A stretch of 35,847 nucleotides of DNA from an uncultured Methanobrevibacter sp. (GCF_946184425.1 NZ_CAMHFP010000019.1:1-35847), one strand, 5' to 3'. Positions 15,870 to 24,099 are shown, counted from the first letter of the stretch. Program-made: numbers and translations. Notes: generated from the letters alone by a model not told the origin.

Positions 15870-17271
15870 TGAAAACGGGAAATTCCATTTAGATGCTAAA
15901 GACAAAGCTATTCTTCAGAAATGTGTATATGAGAATCCATATATTCCATTCAATCCTTTTCCAAAACAGGCCGAGATGATATTGGCTACAGAAAAGGAAG
16001 TTTTGATTGGGGGTGCAGCTGGAGGAAGCAAATCAACAAGTCTATTGATGAGGGCATTGTTCTATGTTGAAGATGATACCAACGAATATCATGCATTAAT
16101 TCTGAGACGTACTTTATCTGACCTGAAGCGTAAAGGAGCTTTAATACATAAAGCCAGCCAGTGGTTAAACAGAAAGGAAATTCAAAATAATGCAAGCATC
16201 AAACCAAAGTGGGATGGAACAGAACATTCATGGACATTTCCCAACGGAAATTCACTAACCTTCGGATATTTAAGAAACATTAACGACCTGGATACTTATC
16301 AAGGTTCTGAATATCAATTCATTGGCATTGATGAACTGACACAGCTGGAAAGATTCAAATACATTTACATGAGGTCAAGAGTAAGAAAAACAAAAGACAA
16401 CAAGCTTCCAACACAGTTAATGTGCTCAAGCAATCCTGGTAAACGTGGAAACAAATGGGTTCGTGAAAGATTCATCGAAAAGATAGATGAAGACATTCAG
16501 GACAAATCACAAATAAGGTTCATCAGCTCCAGCTATTTGGATAACATTTATTTGGATAGAAAAGACTATGAGGAATACCTTATGGGATTGGATAGGGTTA
16601 CACGTGAGCAGTTAATGAACGGTAACTGGTATGCAAGCGTTAAAGGTCAGCTATTTGATGAGGCAGACTTCCACTTGATTTCACATGAGGAATATCTTAA
16701 AATTCCGATTGTCAGAATTATCAGGTATTGGGATCTTGCTGCAACTGAAGTGTTGAACGATGATAAGTTGAAAGGTAGTGATCCGGATTATACTGCTGGA
16801 GTATTGCTGGCTAAAGATATAAACGGCAATATCTACATTGTGGATTCATATGAATTTCAGCTTGAGTCAAGAAACTTAATCAATGAAATTGTCAATACTG
16901 CAGCACGTGACAAGTCAGATGTACAGTATATAGAACTCGACGGGAGCACCGGTAAAAACTTTGGATTGCTTATAATTGATGAGTTAACAAGAAGAGGATT
17001 CACTACAGGTACTGGTAACTCAAGAGAGAACAAAGTTGACCGTGCAAGAAGAGTTTCAGCAGATATTCAACTAAATGGAATATATCTGGTTGGGAAGGAT
17101 AGAACAGGGTTTACGAAAAAATGGGCCATGGAATTTCTGGAAAAAATAACAGCTTATCCAAATGAAGCTATTCATGATGACTGTGTTGTGGCGTTTACTG
17201 GAGGTTATGAAAAACTAGCTAATGAAAAGCAACCTCGAAGAGTTGATGTTGATAAGTGGTATTCGACATGA
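15862..17271 (+). CDS. Terminase large subunit (packaging ATPase and nuclease)
   Basis: This protein drives DNA into the capsid and cuts concatemers. The N-terminal ATPase carries a Walker A GGAAGGSKST at residues 50-59, a Walker B FIGIDEL followed by TQL, and the coupling motif CSSNPG. The C-terminal RNase H-like nuclease shows RYWDLAATE, a central ELDGSTGKNFG and the late acidic motif AIHDDCVVAFTGG, so all expected acidic residues are in place. It is about 469 aa, normal length. The start is ATG 15862, overlapping the small-subunit stop. It is the best marker that this element is a head-tail type virus relative. No portal gene follows. Confidence 0.92.
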   Translation: MYDENGKFHLDAKDKAILQKCVYENPYIPFNPFPKQAEMILATEKEVLIGGAAGGSKSTSLLMRALFYVEDDTNEYHALILRRTLSDLKRKGALIHKASQWLNRKEIQNNASIKPKWDGTEHSWTFPNGNSLTFGYLRNINDLDTYQGSEYQFIGIDELTQLERFKYIYMRSRVRKTKDNKLPTQLMCSSNPGKRGNKWVRERFIEKIDEDIQDKSQIRFISSSYLDNIYLDRKDYEEYLMGLDRVTREQLMNGNWYASVKGQLFDEADFHLISHEEYLKIPIVRIIRYWDLAATEVLNDDKLKGSDPDYTAGVLLAKDINGNIYIVDSYEFQLESRNLINEIVNTAARDKSDVQYIELDGSTGKNFGLLIIDELTRRGFTTGTGNSRENKVDRARRVSADIQLNGIYLVGKDRTGFTKKWAMEFLEKITAYPNEAIHDDCVVAFTGGYEKLANEKQPRRVDVDKWYST

Positions 17272-17363
17272 AAAAATAAATTATAATTTGGATAATAATT
17301 TATTTATTCTTTTAGAAACAGATTGTAAAATGATAAAATAAAAAAACGGAGGATTTGGATTTT

Positions 17364-17618
17364 ATGAATGATGTAATATTTAAAGACTGTGACTTCCGTT
17401 ATCTTGATGATAATGATGAATTGTCCTGTAAAAACAAACAAGGCACTGACATTGGTTGCGATAACTGTCAGGAAAATATTCATTTAAACTGCGATAATTT
17501 CAATGCAAAAAAAGATTTCTGCTTAAAATTCTTTAGAGATAACATAAGCGAGTTAAAAGAATGTCAAGAAAAAACTGTATTTAATGACAGTGACTTAAGC
17601 CGTAAATGGTCAAATTAA
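17364..17618 (+). CDS. Small cysteine-rich, probably zinc-binding protein
   Basis: This acidic protein has about 84 residues. Its cysteines are arranged as CDF..LSCKN, GCDNCQENIHLNC and FCLKF, with C-x2-C and C-x9-C like spacing suggestive of a zinc ribbon. The start ATG 17364 is preferred because GGAGGA lies ten bases upstream; TTG 17355 is too close. It sits where a portal gene is usually found but is far too small for one. The function is unknown. Confidence 0.65.
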   Translation: MNDVIFKDCDFRYLDDNDELSCKNKQGTDIGCDNCQENIHLNCDNFNAKKDFCLKFFRDNISELKECQEKTVFNDSDLSRKWSN

Positions 17619-17678
17619 CTTTAATATAGAAACATAGCAACAAAGAGTTGATGTGGATATAAATAGTATTCCACATAA

Positions 17679-18089
17679 CTATTCGTATTGATTAGCTCGT
17701 TTCTTTAATATTTTTAATATATTGTTTTCTCTAATTCTTAATTCATGAATTATTGTTTCTGTGTCCGTTATCTCTTTAGATATGACATTAAAATTCAATC
17801 CGACTTGCACATCTTCAGGATTTAATATAGGTTCATCTCTTGCATTCTTTTTTGGTACTCTTTTTAACCTTCCGTCAATAGCTACTATTTCAGTATATCT
17901 TCCCCGTTGAATTTCAGATAGTATTTTGAAGTAGTCTCTTTTTCTTTGATTTAGGCTTTCTAATATTTTCAACTCATATGATATTTGTTGATTTAATTGT
18001 TTGAGTTTTTGATTTAATGGTATCCAGAATTCACAGGTGTTTTTGTTTTTACATATTTCATGATTAGGATAACAATCACATCTAAACAT
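17679..18089 (-). CDS. Cys-rich coiled-coil protein at the end of the early operon
   Basis: The 136-aa product has an N-terminal Cys/His cluster (FRCDCYPNHEICKNKNTCEF) followed by coiled coil (about residues 27-60), a basic segment (GRLKRVPKK) and a second helix. The cluster may bind zinc. The gene is on the minus strand, downstream of the helicase gene and separated from it by the iteron-like array. It could be an origin-binding or host-takeover protein, but nothing identifies it. The two convergent genes 17364 (+) and this one leave only 60 bp between them. Confidence 0.65.
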   Translation of the reverse strand: MFRCDCYPNHEICKNKNTCEFWIPLNQKLKQLNQQISYELKILESLNQRKRDYFKILSEIQRGRYTEIVAIDGRLKRVPKKNARDEPILNPEDVQVGLNFNVISKEITDTETIIHELRIRENNILKILKKRANQYE

Positions 18090-18110
18090 TTTTATCAGCT
18101 CTTTATTCTG

Positions 18111-18366
18111 AAGTAACTTAGTAACCTAGTAACTTATCAAAATATAGTAACTTTGTAACTTTGTAACTTAACAATCCCAACTACTTTTCACTACTATAGG
18201 CCCCTCACCTGGAGGGTCAAGTTACTTCAAAATGTGAAAAAATAAAATGAATTTAAATAGCTTTAATCTAAAAACAAAGAGCTAATAATCCTTGGAATTT
18301 TTTCACTGAAGTAACTTGGGGTCTCAGGTTACATTTTTTTGCAAAAGTTACATCACAAGTTACTTT
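18111..18366. repeat. Iteron-like GTAACTT array, candidate replication origin
   Basis: About eleven copies of GTAACTT or close variants, in both orientations, fill the gap between the helicase gene and the 136-aa gene. Six direct copies lie at 18112-18170, one inverted at 18221, one direct at 18311, and three inverted copies at 18326-18364. A GC-rich block (CCCCTCACCTGGAGGG) sits between the clusters and an AT-rich stretch follows. No gene is present. Iterons next to a helicase gene are typical of plasmid and phage origins. Confidence 0.6.
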
Positions 18367-20380
18367 ATTGATTGACCTCCTTTTCACTTAAATTAGGATA
18401 TAGGAAATTTAAAAACTTATCAAACCTAACAACCATGACTTTTGTGGATTCTGGTATTCTGACAGTTTTATATTCCCAACCTAGCAATTCAGCAATGCTC
18501 TTTATGTTATAGCATACTTCATTTGCATTTTCCAATGCTTTCCTAAGGCCGCTTGTAAAGCAGACATAGTCAAGACCATCTCTTCCATGATGCAGCACCA
18601 TATAAGGTATCAGACGTTCATTGATAATGTTAAAGACACGTTCGTAAAAGTCGTTTGAGTCTTTAACTGAATCTGTGAAATAGTCATGATATTTAATTGG
18701 ATATCCGTCTTCAGATGAATATACTTTAATGCTTTTGTTGTGTTTGTTTATCTCTTCAATGAAAAACATTCTTAAATATTCTATTTCTTCTTCATCCAAG
18801 CCTTCTGGTGTTACTGATTCAGTAAATGTCAATAGCCAGTCTGGACATTCACGACCACAGGTAGTGTATGCTCTTAATATTAATTCATTGCTTAGTTCCT
18901 GCCAAGGTAATCTTAACAGTTCTATATCCTCATTTATTTCGTTTACTACAAAGTCTGCAAGATACTTCAAATGATGAAACAGGCAATCTTTAGGAGAGTC
19001 CATTTGGAAATGTGCCATGAATTGCTTTTTTTCATCATCTGTTTTTTTCTCACTGTGAGTATACATTAGCTGAACAAATCTTCTTGTCAACCCTTCGACA
19101 TTAGGCAACGGACTGTTGGATGTGAAAGACAAAGTAGATAATGCAAGGATAATAGCTAAGTTCCTTCCTTCGTATCTGCGTCTTGCATTTGTCCTTTCCA
19201 CACAGGTTTTCAATGTTTCTGTGCAGCTTTTGCAATTGAACACGCCTACAGGTTCATTGATGATCTTTCCAAAAGTGGATTTGGATATTTGAGCACCAAT
19301 TCTTGGAACGGTATCAAATTCAGATCCTCCAATATCGGTTTCGCTGTCCGGTTCACCGTAAAAGTATGTTCCGATACGGGCAAGGGTTGTCTTACCACTT
19401 CCGCCCTTTCCGAAATGGAACATGTAAGGAATTAGGTTCTCTAATGGTAATCCCATCTGTTTTTTGGCAAATCCGAAAGGAACTATCATTGCATGCTTTA
19501 GTGTTGTTGCCAGTTTTCCTTCCTGACCTATGAAGTAATTTCTTAAATCTTCAATCAAATCCAATGCCATATTCATTTTGTTAATGTCAGTGTCATTCAA
19601 TTCAAATTCAACTATTGTCAGGCTTTTGGTTTCGTTGTTATAGTAGAAACCTGGTGTTTCTATATCTGTTTTCATGATTGCCAAATCGTTTTCAATAGCT
19701 ATTTGAATTATGCCTGGAAGCACTTCCTTTAATTGGTAACGTGATAGAACATAACCATGTTCCACTAAGTATTGTTCCATTTCAACAATGTTCATGTCTT
19801 TAGTGTGGAAATGCCCTCCTTCTATTGTCTTCCATTCAATACTGAATGTTCTTCCTGCTTCACTTATAGGATTGTCATGTATTGTAATCTTTAGTGGATA
19901 GCAAAGCAATACCCTTGTATAATCAGCCACTTCATTTCCTTTTTTCCATTCTATAGTCTGTGTAGTGACTTCATTTTTCCTGTAGTCCATAACGATATAT
20001 TTGTTGGAGCCAGTTTGGAGTTTGTAAATCTTATTGGTATCATATGGTATGATTGCCCTATTCAATTCACGCCCTACCAATATACTGGTCTTTTTGTCAT
20101 AGTTATCTGAAATGAATCTCTCAATGCCTTTTATCCCACTATTTGGATTTTCTTCACCCAAATAAATGTCCTCGAAGAGTTTGATGATTTCATCCAATGT
20201 TTTCTCATGAGAAGGAAGGTGGTTGTATAATTCTCTAAGAATCTTTTCAACCACGTCGGGGTCTGTACCCTGCAAATAGAAAGCACTGATAATGTTTTTA
20301 AAGTATGTAAACTCATAATCCGGTTTATAAACATTACCAATAGCTTTTTTGATTTGTATAGCTGAACTTCCTTCACTCAT
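18365..20380 (-). CDS. AAA+ ATPase, replicative helicase / primase-helicase candidate
   Basis: The 671-aa product is the main replication protein of the element. The core resembles SF3/D5-type or archaeal-virus AAA+ helicases: Walker A GKGGSGKT at 324-331, a sensor-1-like SFTSN near 418-422 and an arginine-finger-like LTRR at 431-434. The N-terminal 300 residues form a separate domain with no visible primase motif, and the C-terminal part (after about 560) looks like a winged-helix tail. A cysteine cluster (CKSCTETLKTC) lies between Walker A and sensor 1. The start has AAGGTAAT upstream and directly follows the stop of the preceding gene. The iteron-like array lies immediately downstream. Confidence 0.78.
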   Translation of the reverse strand: MSEGSSAIQIKKAIGNVYKPDYEFTYFKNIISAFYLQGTDPDVVEKILRELYNHLPSHEKTLDEIIKLFEDIYLGEENPNSGIKGIERFISDNYDKKTSILVGRELNRAIIPYDTNKIYKLQTGSNKYIVMDYRKNEVTTQTIEWKKGNEVADYTRVLLCYPLKITIHDNPISEAGRTFSIEWKTIEGGHFHTKDMNIVEMEQYLVEHGYVLSRYQLKEVLPGIIQIAIENDLAIMKTDIETPGFYYNNETKSLTIVEFELNDTDINKMNMALDLIEDLRNYFIGQEGKLATTLKHAMIVPFGFAKKQMGLPLENLIPYMFHFGKGGSGKTTLARIGTYFYGEPDSETDIGGSEFDTVPRIGAQISKSTFGKIINEPVGVFNCKSCTETLKTCVERTNARRRYEGRNLAIILALSTLSFTSNSPLPNVEGLTRRFVQLMYTHSEKKTDDEKKQFMAHFQMDSPKDCLFHHLKYLADFVVNEINEDIELLRLPWQELSNELILRAYTTCGRECPDWLLTFTESVTPEGLDEEEIEYLRMFFIEEINKHNKSIKVYSSEDGYPIKYHDYFTDSVKDSNDFYERVFNIINERLIPYMVLHHGRDGLDYVCFTSGLRKALENANEVCYNIKSIAELLGWEYKTVRIPESTKVMVVRFDKFLNFLYPNLSEKEVNQ

Positions 20381-20390
20381 TTCAATTACC

Positions 20391-20891
20391 TTATACCTGA
20401 ACGTCCCTCACAATGAAACTGTAGAATGTGTAGGTTCCGGATCTTTCCTTTACTTGGATTGTCATCCCAGATAATCTGTTTACGAACTCACGGTATTCGG
20501 AAAGATCAACATTTCTGAGAATATTGGATTTACCAACTGAACCTGCATTTTCCAATTCAAGAATGCTGGTTAAGAAATCAAATAACACGCTTCCTTTTCT
20601 GACGTTTTTGTGAATGTCCCCATCATTTTTAAGATTGACATTGATTTCAACATATAACTGGTCAGCATCCTGGAAGATGTATAATTTGAATCTGTTAACT
20701 GTTTTTTCCTCGCCGTCATCGTCAAAGGTGAAAGATGTTACTGAAGCCATTTCAGGCCTGCCGGTGATTAATGTTCCATCTTCAAAGTCTTTCAATTCTG
20801 CTTTTTCATATCCTTCCGGAATATCTACAATTTCCTCATAATCTAGTTCAGTACCTGTGAATATAGTTTGTTTTGTGTTTTCAAAACTCAT
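20391..20891 (-). CDS. Early protein, candidate single-strand DNA-binding protein
   Basis: The product has 166 residues and is acidic and beta-rich, with no membrane segment. Position between a recombination-type protein and the replicative helicase suggests an ssDNA-binding or helicase-loading role. Alternating hydrophobic strands around VNRFKLYIFQDADQLYVEIN would suit an OB-like fold, and the C-terminus (GTYTFYSFIVRDVQV) is beta. There is no direct motif match, so the role is inferred. The start has TAGGAGAT upstream, and the gene ends 10 bp before the helicase start. Confidence 0.6.
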   Translation of the reverse strand: MSFENTKQTIFTGTELDYEEIVDIPEGYEKAELKDFEDGTLITGRPEMASVTSFTFDDDGEEKTVNRFKLYIFQDADQLYVEINVNLKNDGDIHKNVRKGSVLFDFLTSILELENAGSVGKSNILRNVDLSEYREFVNRLSGMTIQVKERSGTYTFYSFIVRDVQV

Positions 20892-20923
20892 TTTAATTAT
20901 CTCCTAAAAATATTAAAGAGGAT

Positions 20924-21520
20924 TTAGCTATTATCCTCTTTTAAAAATTTTGACTGGTTTTGTACTATCACTTTTTCAGCTGTCATTTCCTCAGCGCTGA
21001 CTTCTCCGGCTCCTATCAGTTCTGCAATAGCTCTGTTGGTTGCACGTGTTTTTGCAGTGGACATGATAGTGTGGTCTGAGACTTTGTCTTTTCCTTTTTC
21101 AGAACGGGAGCATAATGCGTCTGATTCAACGCTACGGCCATTAGGCAGTGTTGCCCTTACGCAGTAGTAGGCTTCACGCACTCTTCCCATTTTGGTTCTT
21201 TCCAATGATCTGTCAACTATGGTAGTGTCAACGTTGAATGCTCTTGAGAGCTTTTGCCATGCTGATTTCTTTTTGAAGTGTCTTTTCACTTTAACATAGT
21301 TTCCATCTTCATCTTTTTCCTTAACAATTATTTCTTGATAGTCTGTTTCGTTTAATAATCCTTTACATAGTTTTTGATAAGCGTCCCACTGTTCAATAGC
21401 TACATCGACATCCGGAACGTTGTCTGCAGCTATTAATCCTGTTTCTTCAGGAACTTGTGGGTTTTCTATAAGTTCTGCCTTTACCATTTTATCACCTTCA
21501 TGTTGATTGGAGGAATTCAT
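20924..21520 (-). CDS. Early protein with Rad52/Erf-like annealing-protein features
   Basis: This protein (198 aa) has a core reading REAYYCVRATLPNGRSVES followed by KTRATNRAIAELIGAGEVSA. The combination of a strand-rich segment and the AKTRAxNRAIxxLxG motif is typical of archaeal and phage Rad52/Erf-like single-strand annealing or Holliday-type recombination proteins. Two starts are plausible: ATG 21520 with GGAGGA upstream, or ATG 21487 with a strong AAGGTGAT. The shorter product is 187 aa. It lies in the early operon before the candidate SSB and helicase, so it likely acts in replication-recombination of the element. Confidence 0.65.
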   Translation of the reverse strand: MNSSNQHEGDKMVKAELIENPQVPEETGLIAADNVPDVDVAIEQWDAYQKLCKGLLNETDYQEIIVKEKDEDGNYVKVKRHFKKKSAWQKLSRAFNVDTTIVDRSLERTKMGRVREAYYCVRATLPNGRSVESDALCSRSEKGKDKVSDHTIMSTAKTRATNRAIAELIGAGEVSAEEMTAEKVIVQNQSKFLKEDNS

Positions 21521-21521
21521 T

Positions 21522-21656
21522 TTAGATTCCTCCGGTGCTGGTTGCTATACCAATCCAGCCAATTATTACAGCAAATATTATGCTCCCAATAAAGATTACT
21601 TTGGGATTCAAGTTCATCGGTTCCTCTTTAGGATATAATCTTGCCGGTTTGGTCAT
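21522..21656 (-). CDS. 44-residue single-span membrane microprotein
   Basis: The product has a basic N-terminal stretch (MTKPARLYPKEEP) and one clear membrane helix (about residues 20-39) ending in TSTGGI. The start at 21656 overlaps the stop of the preceding gene by four bases (ATGA), and GGGGGT lies upstream, so it is very likely translated by coupling. It stops one base before the next gene. The function is unknown; an anti-host or superinfection-exclusion peptide is conceivable. Confidence 0.65.
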   Translation of the reverse strand: MTKPARLYPKEEPMNLNPKVIFIGSIIFAVIIGWIGIATSTGGI

Positions 21657-21874
21657 TGAAATAACCCCCTTTTGATGCTGATATCAATAATCCAATTCAG
21701 GTTGATTATTGTATGCCTTCCGCTTTTTCTGCGTATGAGCACTGTTTTATCGTCGAGGAATTTGAGTTCATCGGATTTGGTCAGTGAATAATAACAGTCT
21801 TCATCAATGGATGCAAATTCAATGAATAATCCGTCAGTAAGATTTTCCTGCATCTCAAGAAGTGTTTGTTCCAT
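21653..21874 (-). CDS. 73-residue early protein
   Basis: The start is placed at ATG 21874, because GGAGGG lies seven bases upstream; a longer frame to 21910 has no such site. The product begins MEQTLLEMQENLTDG, then forms a compact beta-rich domain (KTVLIRRKSGRHTIINLNWI) resembling small sensor or adaptor barrels. It overlaps the 3' end of the preceding gene by 20 bp and the next start by four bases. No family is recognised. Confidence 0.62.
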   Translation of the reverse strand: MEQTLLEMQENLTDGLFIEFASIDEDCYYSLTKSDELKFLDDKTVLIRRKSGRHTIINLNWIIDISIKRGLFQ

Positions 21875-22196
21875 ATTTGCCCTCCGGTTTGTTTTTCCTG
21901 AATCCGACAATGAATGCTTCTCCTCTTATGAATTTGATTAAGCCAATATCACCTTCAGTTGCATAGTGAATCAGTCCTAACAGCTTGGAGTGTATTAGTG
22001 TTTGGTATGCTTTTTCGCCACCATCCACCAATACGATACCGTCATCGTCAATGTAGAGGATTTCCTGTTCCACATCACCTTTGGCAACTTTGATCTCGCC
22101 ATTGTGGGTGAGGATGCCATGGTAGTTGTCTTCGAACTGGTTAGGTAATGCGTATTGGTCTGCATCATGTTTTTCAAACGGTGAATAGCTGCTCAT
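21855..22196 (-). CDS. 113-residue acidic early protein
   Basis: The product begins MSSYSPFEKHDADQYALPNQ and is acidic and beta-rich (ILTHNGEIKVAKGDVEQEIL, GIVLVDGGEKAYQ), possibly a small barrel. GGTGA lies eight bases before ATG 22196, within the end of the preceding microprotein gene, so translation is coupled. No membrane segment or family motif is seen. It belongs to the series of small early genes ahead of the replication proteins. Confidence 0.65.
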   Translation of the reverse strand: MSSYSPFEKHDADQYALPNQFEDNYHGILTHNGEIKVAKGDVEQEILYIDDDGIVLVDGGEKAYQTLIHSKLLGLIHYATEGDIGLIKFIRGEAFIVGFRKNKPEGKYGTNTS

Positions 22197-22198
22197 GT

Positions 22199-22303
22199 CT
22201 ATTCACCTATTTGATCAATTTTATCAAACATTTCCCACATTTTGTCCCATAGCTCTTTGGGGACTGTAACGTATTGTACGCCATCAATTTCTTGTTCAAA
22301 CAT
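22199..22303 (-). CDS. 34-residue microprotein
   Basis: This frame encodes MFEQEIDGVQYVTVPKELWD followed by an amphipathic Trp/Met-rich helix (KMWEMFDKIDQIGE). AGAGGTC stands eight bases upstream of ATG 22303. The stop is three bases before the next start and carries that gene's ribosome binding site. The composition and the tight packing support a real gene. VPKELWDKMWEMF looks like a protein-binding helix, as in small phage-encoded inhibitors, but this is a guess. Confidence 0.62.
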   Translation of the reverse strand: MFEQEIDGVQYVTVPKELWDKMWEMFDKIDQIGE

Positions 22304-22346
22304 ATTTTTTGACCTCTCTTGTGTTTTAAATATTTTTTATTCGTGT

Positions 22347-22505
22347 TTAGTCCAGTTTCATTATCTTGATTCTGTATGAATCGAAGAATTCCTTTTCATT
22401 GCGGATGTTTTCAGTTTCCTGAATTTCAGCAATTGCTTCTTCAAGTGCCATGAAGTTATTGAAAATTATTACTTCATTGGGCCGGGGTTTGATTACTTCA
22501 CACAT
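22347..22505 (-). CDS. 52-residue first gene of the early operon
   Basis: The product starts MCEVIKPRPNEVIIFNNFMA and continues as a charged helix (LEEAIAEIQETENIRNEKEF), ending in a basic segment. AGGAGG lies nine bases before ATG 22505, a strong site. It is the first gene of the minus-strand series that runs to 17679. The function is unknown. Confidence 0.65.
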   Translation of the reverse strand: MCEVIKPRPNEVIIFNNFMALEEAIAEIQETENIRNEKEFFDSYRIKIMKLD

Positions 22506-22667
22506 TATTTGGTGCCTCCTGTTTTCCCATTATGGGAGTGCATGATCAACAGTCTAAAACACATTGAGGCCAGAAGTCTTTGAAAAATAAAAATAGCATT
22601 CGAGTAAAATTAATTTTCCATCTCTTAACGAATATTTAGAATAAAATAAGTTTGCCATTGTTAATGT

Positions 22668-22686
22668 GGCAATATTTATATATTCC
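22668..22686 (-). promoter_or_regulatory. Candidate early promoter
   Basis: Read on the minus strand, a TATA element (TATATAAATATTGCC) lies about 165 bp before the first early gene, with a single GTTAATG motif immediately next to it (22660-22666). It would give a leader of roughly 140 bases. The placement suits the main early promoter, but other TATA-like stretches exist in this AT-rich gap. Confidence 0.35.
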
Positions 22687-22789
22687 TTAAAATATACTAG
22701 ATATTGGGTTAAGTTTTGAAAAGTATTAATTTTTAACAAAGTTTCGCGGCTCTGTTTAACTATTCTTATTTTTCTCTTACTGACCCCAT

Positions 22790-22847
22790 AGGATTATATT
22801 AAAAAATAATATTTAGCTCGTTATTCATAATATAATCCTTTTTTTAT
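22790..22847. terminator. 12-bp inverted repeat followed by a T run
   Basis: AGGATTATATTA (22790-22801) pairs perfectly with its complement at 22828-22839, with a 26-base loop and then a run of seven T. It lies in the 22506-23439 gap, which holds no convincing gene: the short open frames there lack ribosome binding sites and have non-coding-like composition. A terminator that insulates the early promoter is the simplest reading. Confidence 0.4.
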
Positions 22848-22903
22848 AATCTGTTTTTTCTCATTACTTTTTTTGATATTTTACCTCCATAGATCACTGT
22901 TTA

Positions 22904-22970
22904 GGCCTCACCAAGAAAAAGTTGTACGAGCATGTAAAATTGCTCTGACTTCGTAATAATGGTGTGGGCC
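22904..22970. ncRNA. Candidate structured RNA in the non-coding gap
   Basis: GGCC(U)CACCA at 22904-22913 can pair with UGGUG(UG)GGCC at 22960-22970, giving a nine-pair stem with a small internal loop. Inside it a second stem GAGCA/TGCTC forms. The segment is richer in G and C than its surroundings, as structured RNAs are in AT-rich archaea. The strand is not determined and no promoter was assigned. It could equally be a remnant of a lost gene. Confidence 0.3.
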
Positions 22971-23348
22971 AATTACTTTGTTTGTAATTATCAATATTTA
23001 AACATTTGCATTCTATTTTTGGCGATTCGATATTAATCTGTTCAGTTTTTTTGAAATTTATTGTGTCCCTAAGCCTTGTGTTTTCACAAATTTTGCTAAA
23101 CATTTCAACAGACTATTTCGACAAAAAAATCAGATTGTATAAAATTGAAATTGGAATGAAGCCTAACACTTGCCAGTGAAACGAAGTCATAATCAAAATA
23201 CATATCAGGGCACTGTTTTCAGAGCATAACAATTGTCAAAAGTATTTATTCAAATATAATCAGATTATCATTTAAGTACAGTGTAAACTGCTGGTAGTTC
23301 AATGATATTAATTAATTTAAATGCCAATACGGCCATTTTGTTGAAGCG

Positions 23349-23368
23349 ATTACTTTTCAAATGCTCTC
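23349..23368 (+). promoter_or_regulatory. 20-bp box shared with the integrase promoter (regulator side)
   Basis: ATTACTTTTCAAATGCTCTC occurs here and, as an exact reverse complement, at 26275-26294. Relative to the downstream gene it has the same orientation in both places, with a TTAAA-type TATA element about ten bases further on. Here the gene is the winged-helix regulator at 23440. Confidence 0.6.
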
Positions 23369-23439
23369 ACTTTCAGCTTAAATAATCCGTCACATAAAAC
23401 AATTAATCACTATTAATGAAAAAGTGAGGTATAAAAAAG

Positions 23440-23934
23440 ATGATCCGCAAAAGCAATAAAAACCTGCTGAATTGGATTTACGAATATATAATTGATTTTA
23501 CAGATGAAAAAGACGTTTCCGGATTGACTTGGACAAGCACACATGATGAGGCTTTGAAATTCCTCCATTCCATACCTCAAAAAGAAAGGGTTCAAAGATA
23601 CGGATTTTATTCAAGCCATTCAATCTTCTTCCTGGTGGATTCGCTAGATGAAATAACGGAGGTTTTAAAAAATGGATTTATTTCACAGCGGACCTGCAAC
23701 ATAATCTATAACTGGAATCTGGAAGTCGGACGTGAAAACTGGGATATGATAGATATTAAGGCAATGTCTCTTCAGGAAGGCATGGAATGGAATAGTACCA
23801 AACAGACATATGTTTCCAATCCCTTGAATCGGTTGGAAGAGCTGGGCCTCGTCGAATGCGTCAATCCTGAAGTGAAACGGGGAAAATTGTACAGATTAAC
23901 CGAAAAGGGTGAGGAAATATTCGGGGACATATGA
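23440..23934 (+). CDS. Winged-helix DNA-binding protein, possible lysogeny regulator
   Basis: This 164-aa soluble protein has a C-terminal winged-helix end (YVSNPLNRLEELGLVECVN then RGKLYRLTEKGEEIF) of the kind found in archaeal transcription regulators. The N-terminal part is helical with many aromatic residues and resembles no family I can name. The gene stands alone on the + strand, facing the two membrane protein genes, opposite to the early operon. It has GTGAGGT before ATG 23440. The shared 20-bp box before this gene and before the integrase makes it a candidate repressor or activator of integration and of itself. Confidence 0.62.
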   Translation: MIRKSNKNLLNWIYEYIIDFTDEKDVSGLTWTSTHDEALKFLHSIPQKERVQRYGFYSSHSIFFLVDSLDEITEVLKNGFISQRTCNIIYNWNLEVGRENWDMIDIKAMSLQEGMEWNSTKQTYVSNPLNRLEELGLVECVNPEVKRGKLYRLTEKGEEIFGDI

Positions 23935-23989
23935 TCTGGTTTTAATACGAAATGATTGATTCAGAATTAGATTATTCTGGATCAAATAA

Positions 23990-24099
23990 CATTAACGGCT
24001 GGGGTTAGCTATTCAAAACTTACTTTCCGAAACCATTGCATATATATCCCAGTCCAAAATCTAAATCCAAATCCGAAACGGCGACCATTAATGTTAATG
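23990..24099. repeat. 110-bp intergenic repeat, copy B
   Basis: This copy begins ACATTAACGGCTGGGGTTAG, has the central block TTGCATATATATCCCAGT and ends with ATTAATGTTAATG. It matches copy C at 24879 nearly base for base in the first 75 positions and is a direct repeat of it. It occupies the whole gap between the regulator gene and the 107-aa membrane protein gene. Confidence 0.7.

Noticed and set aside
22554-22739. 61-residue minus-strand open frame ahead of the early operon
   Set aside because: It lacks a ribosome binding site and overlaps the likely early promoter TATA element.
22894-23103. 69-residue minus-strand open frame in the long gap
   Set aside because: It has no ribosome binding site, an irregular non-coding-like composition, and it covers the two-stem segment at 22904-22970; no family resemblance.
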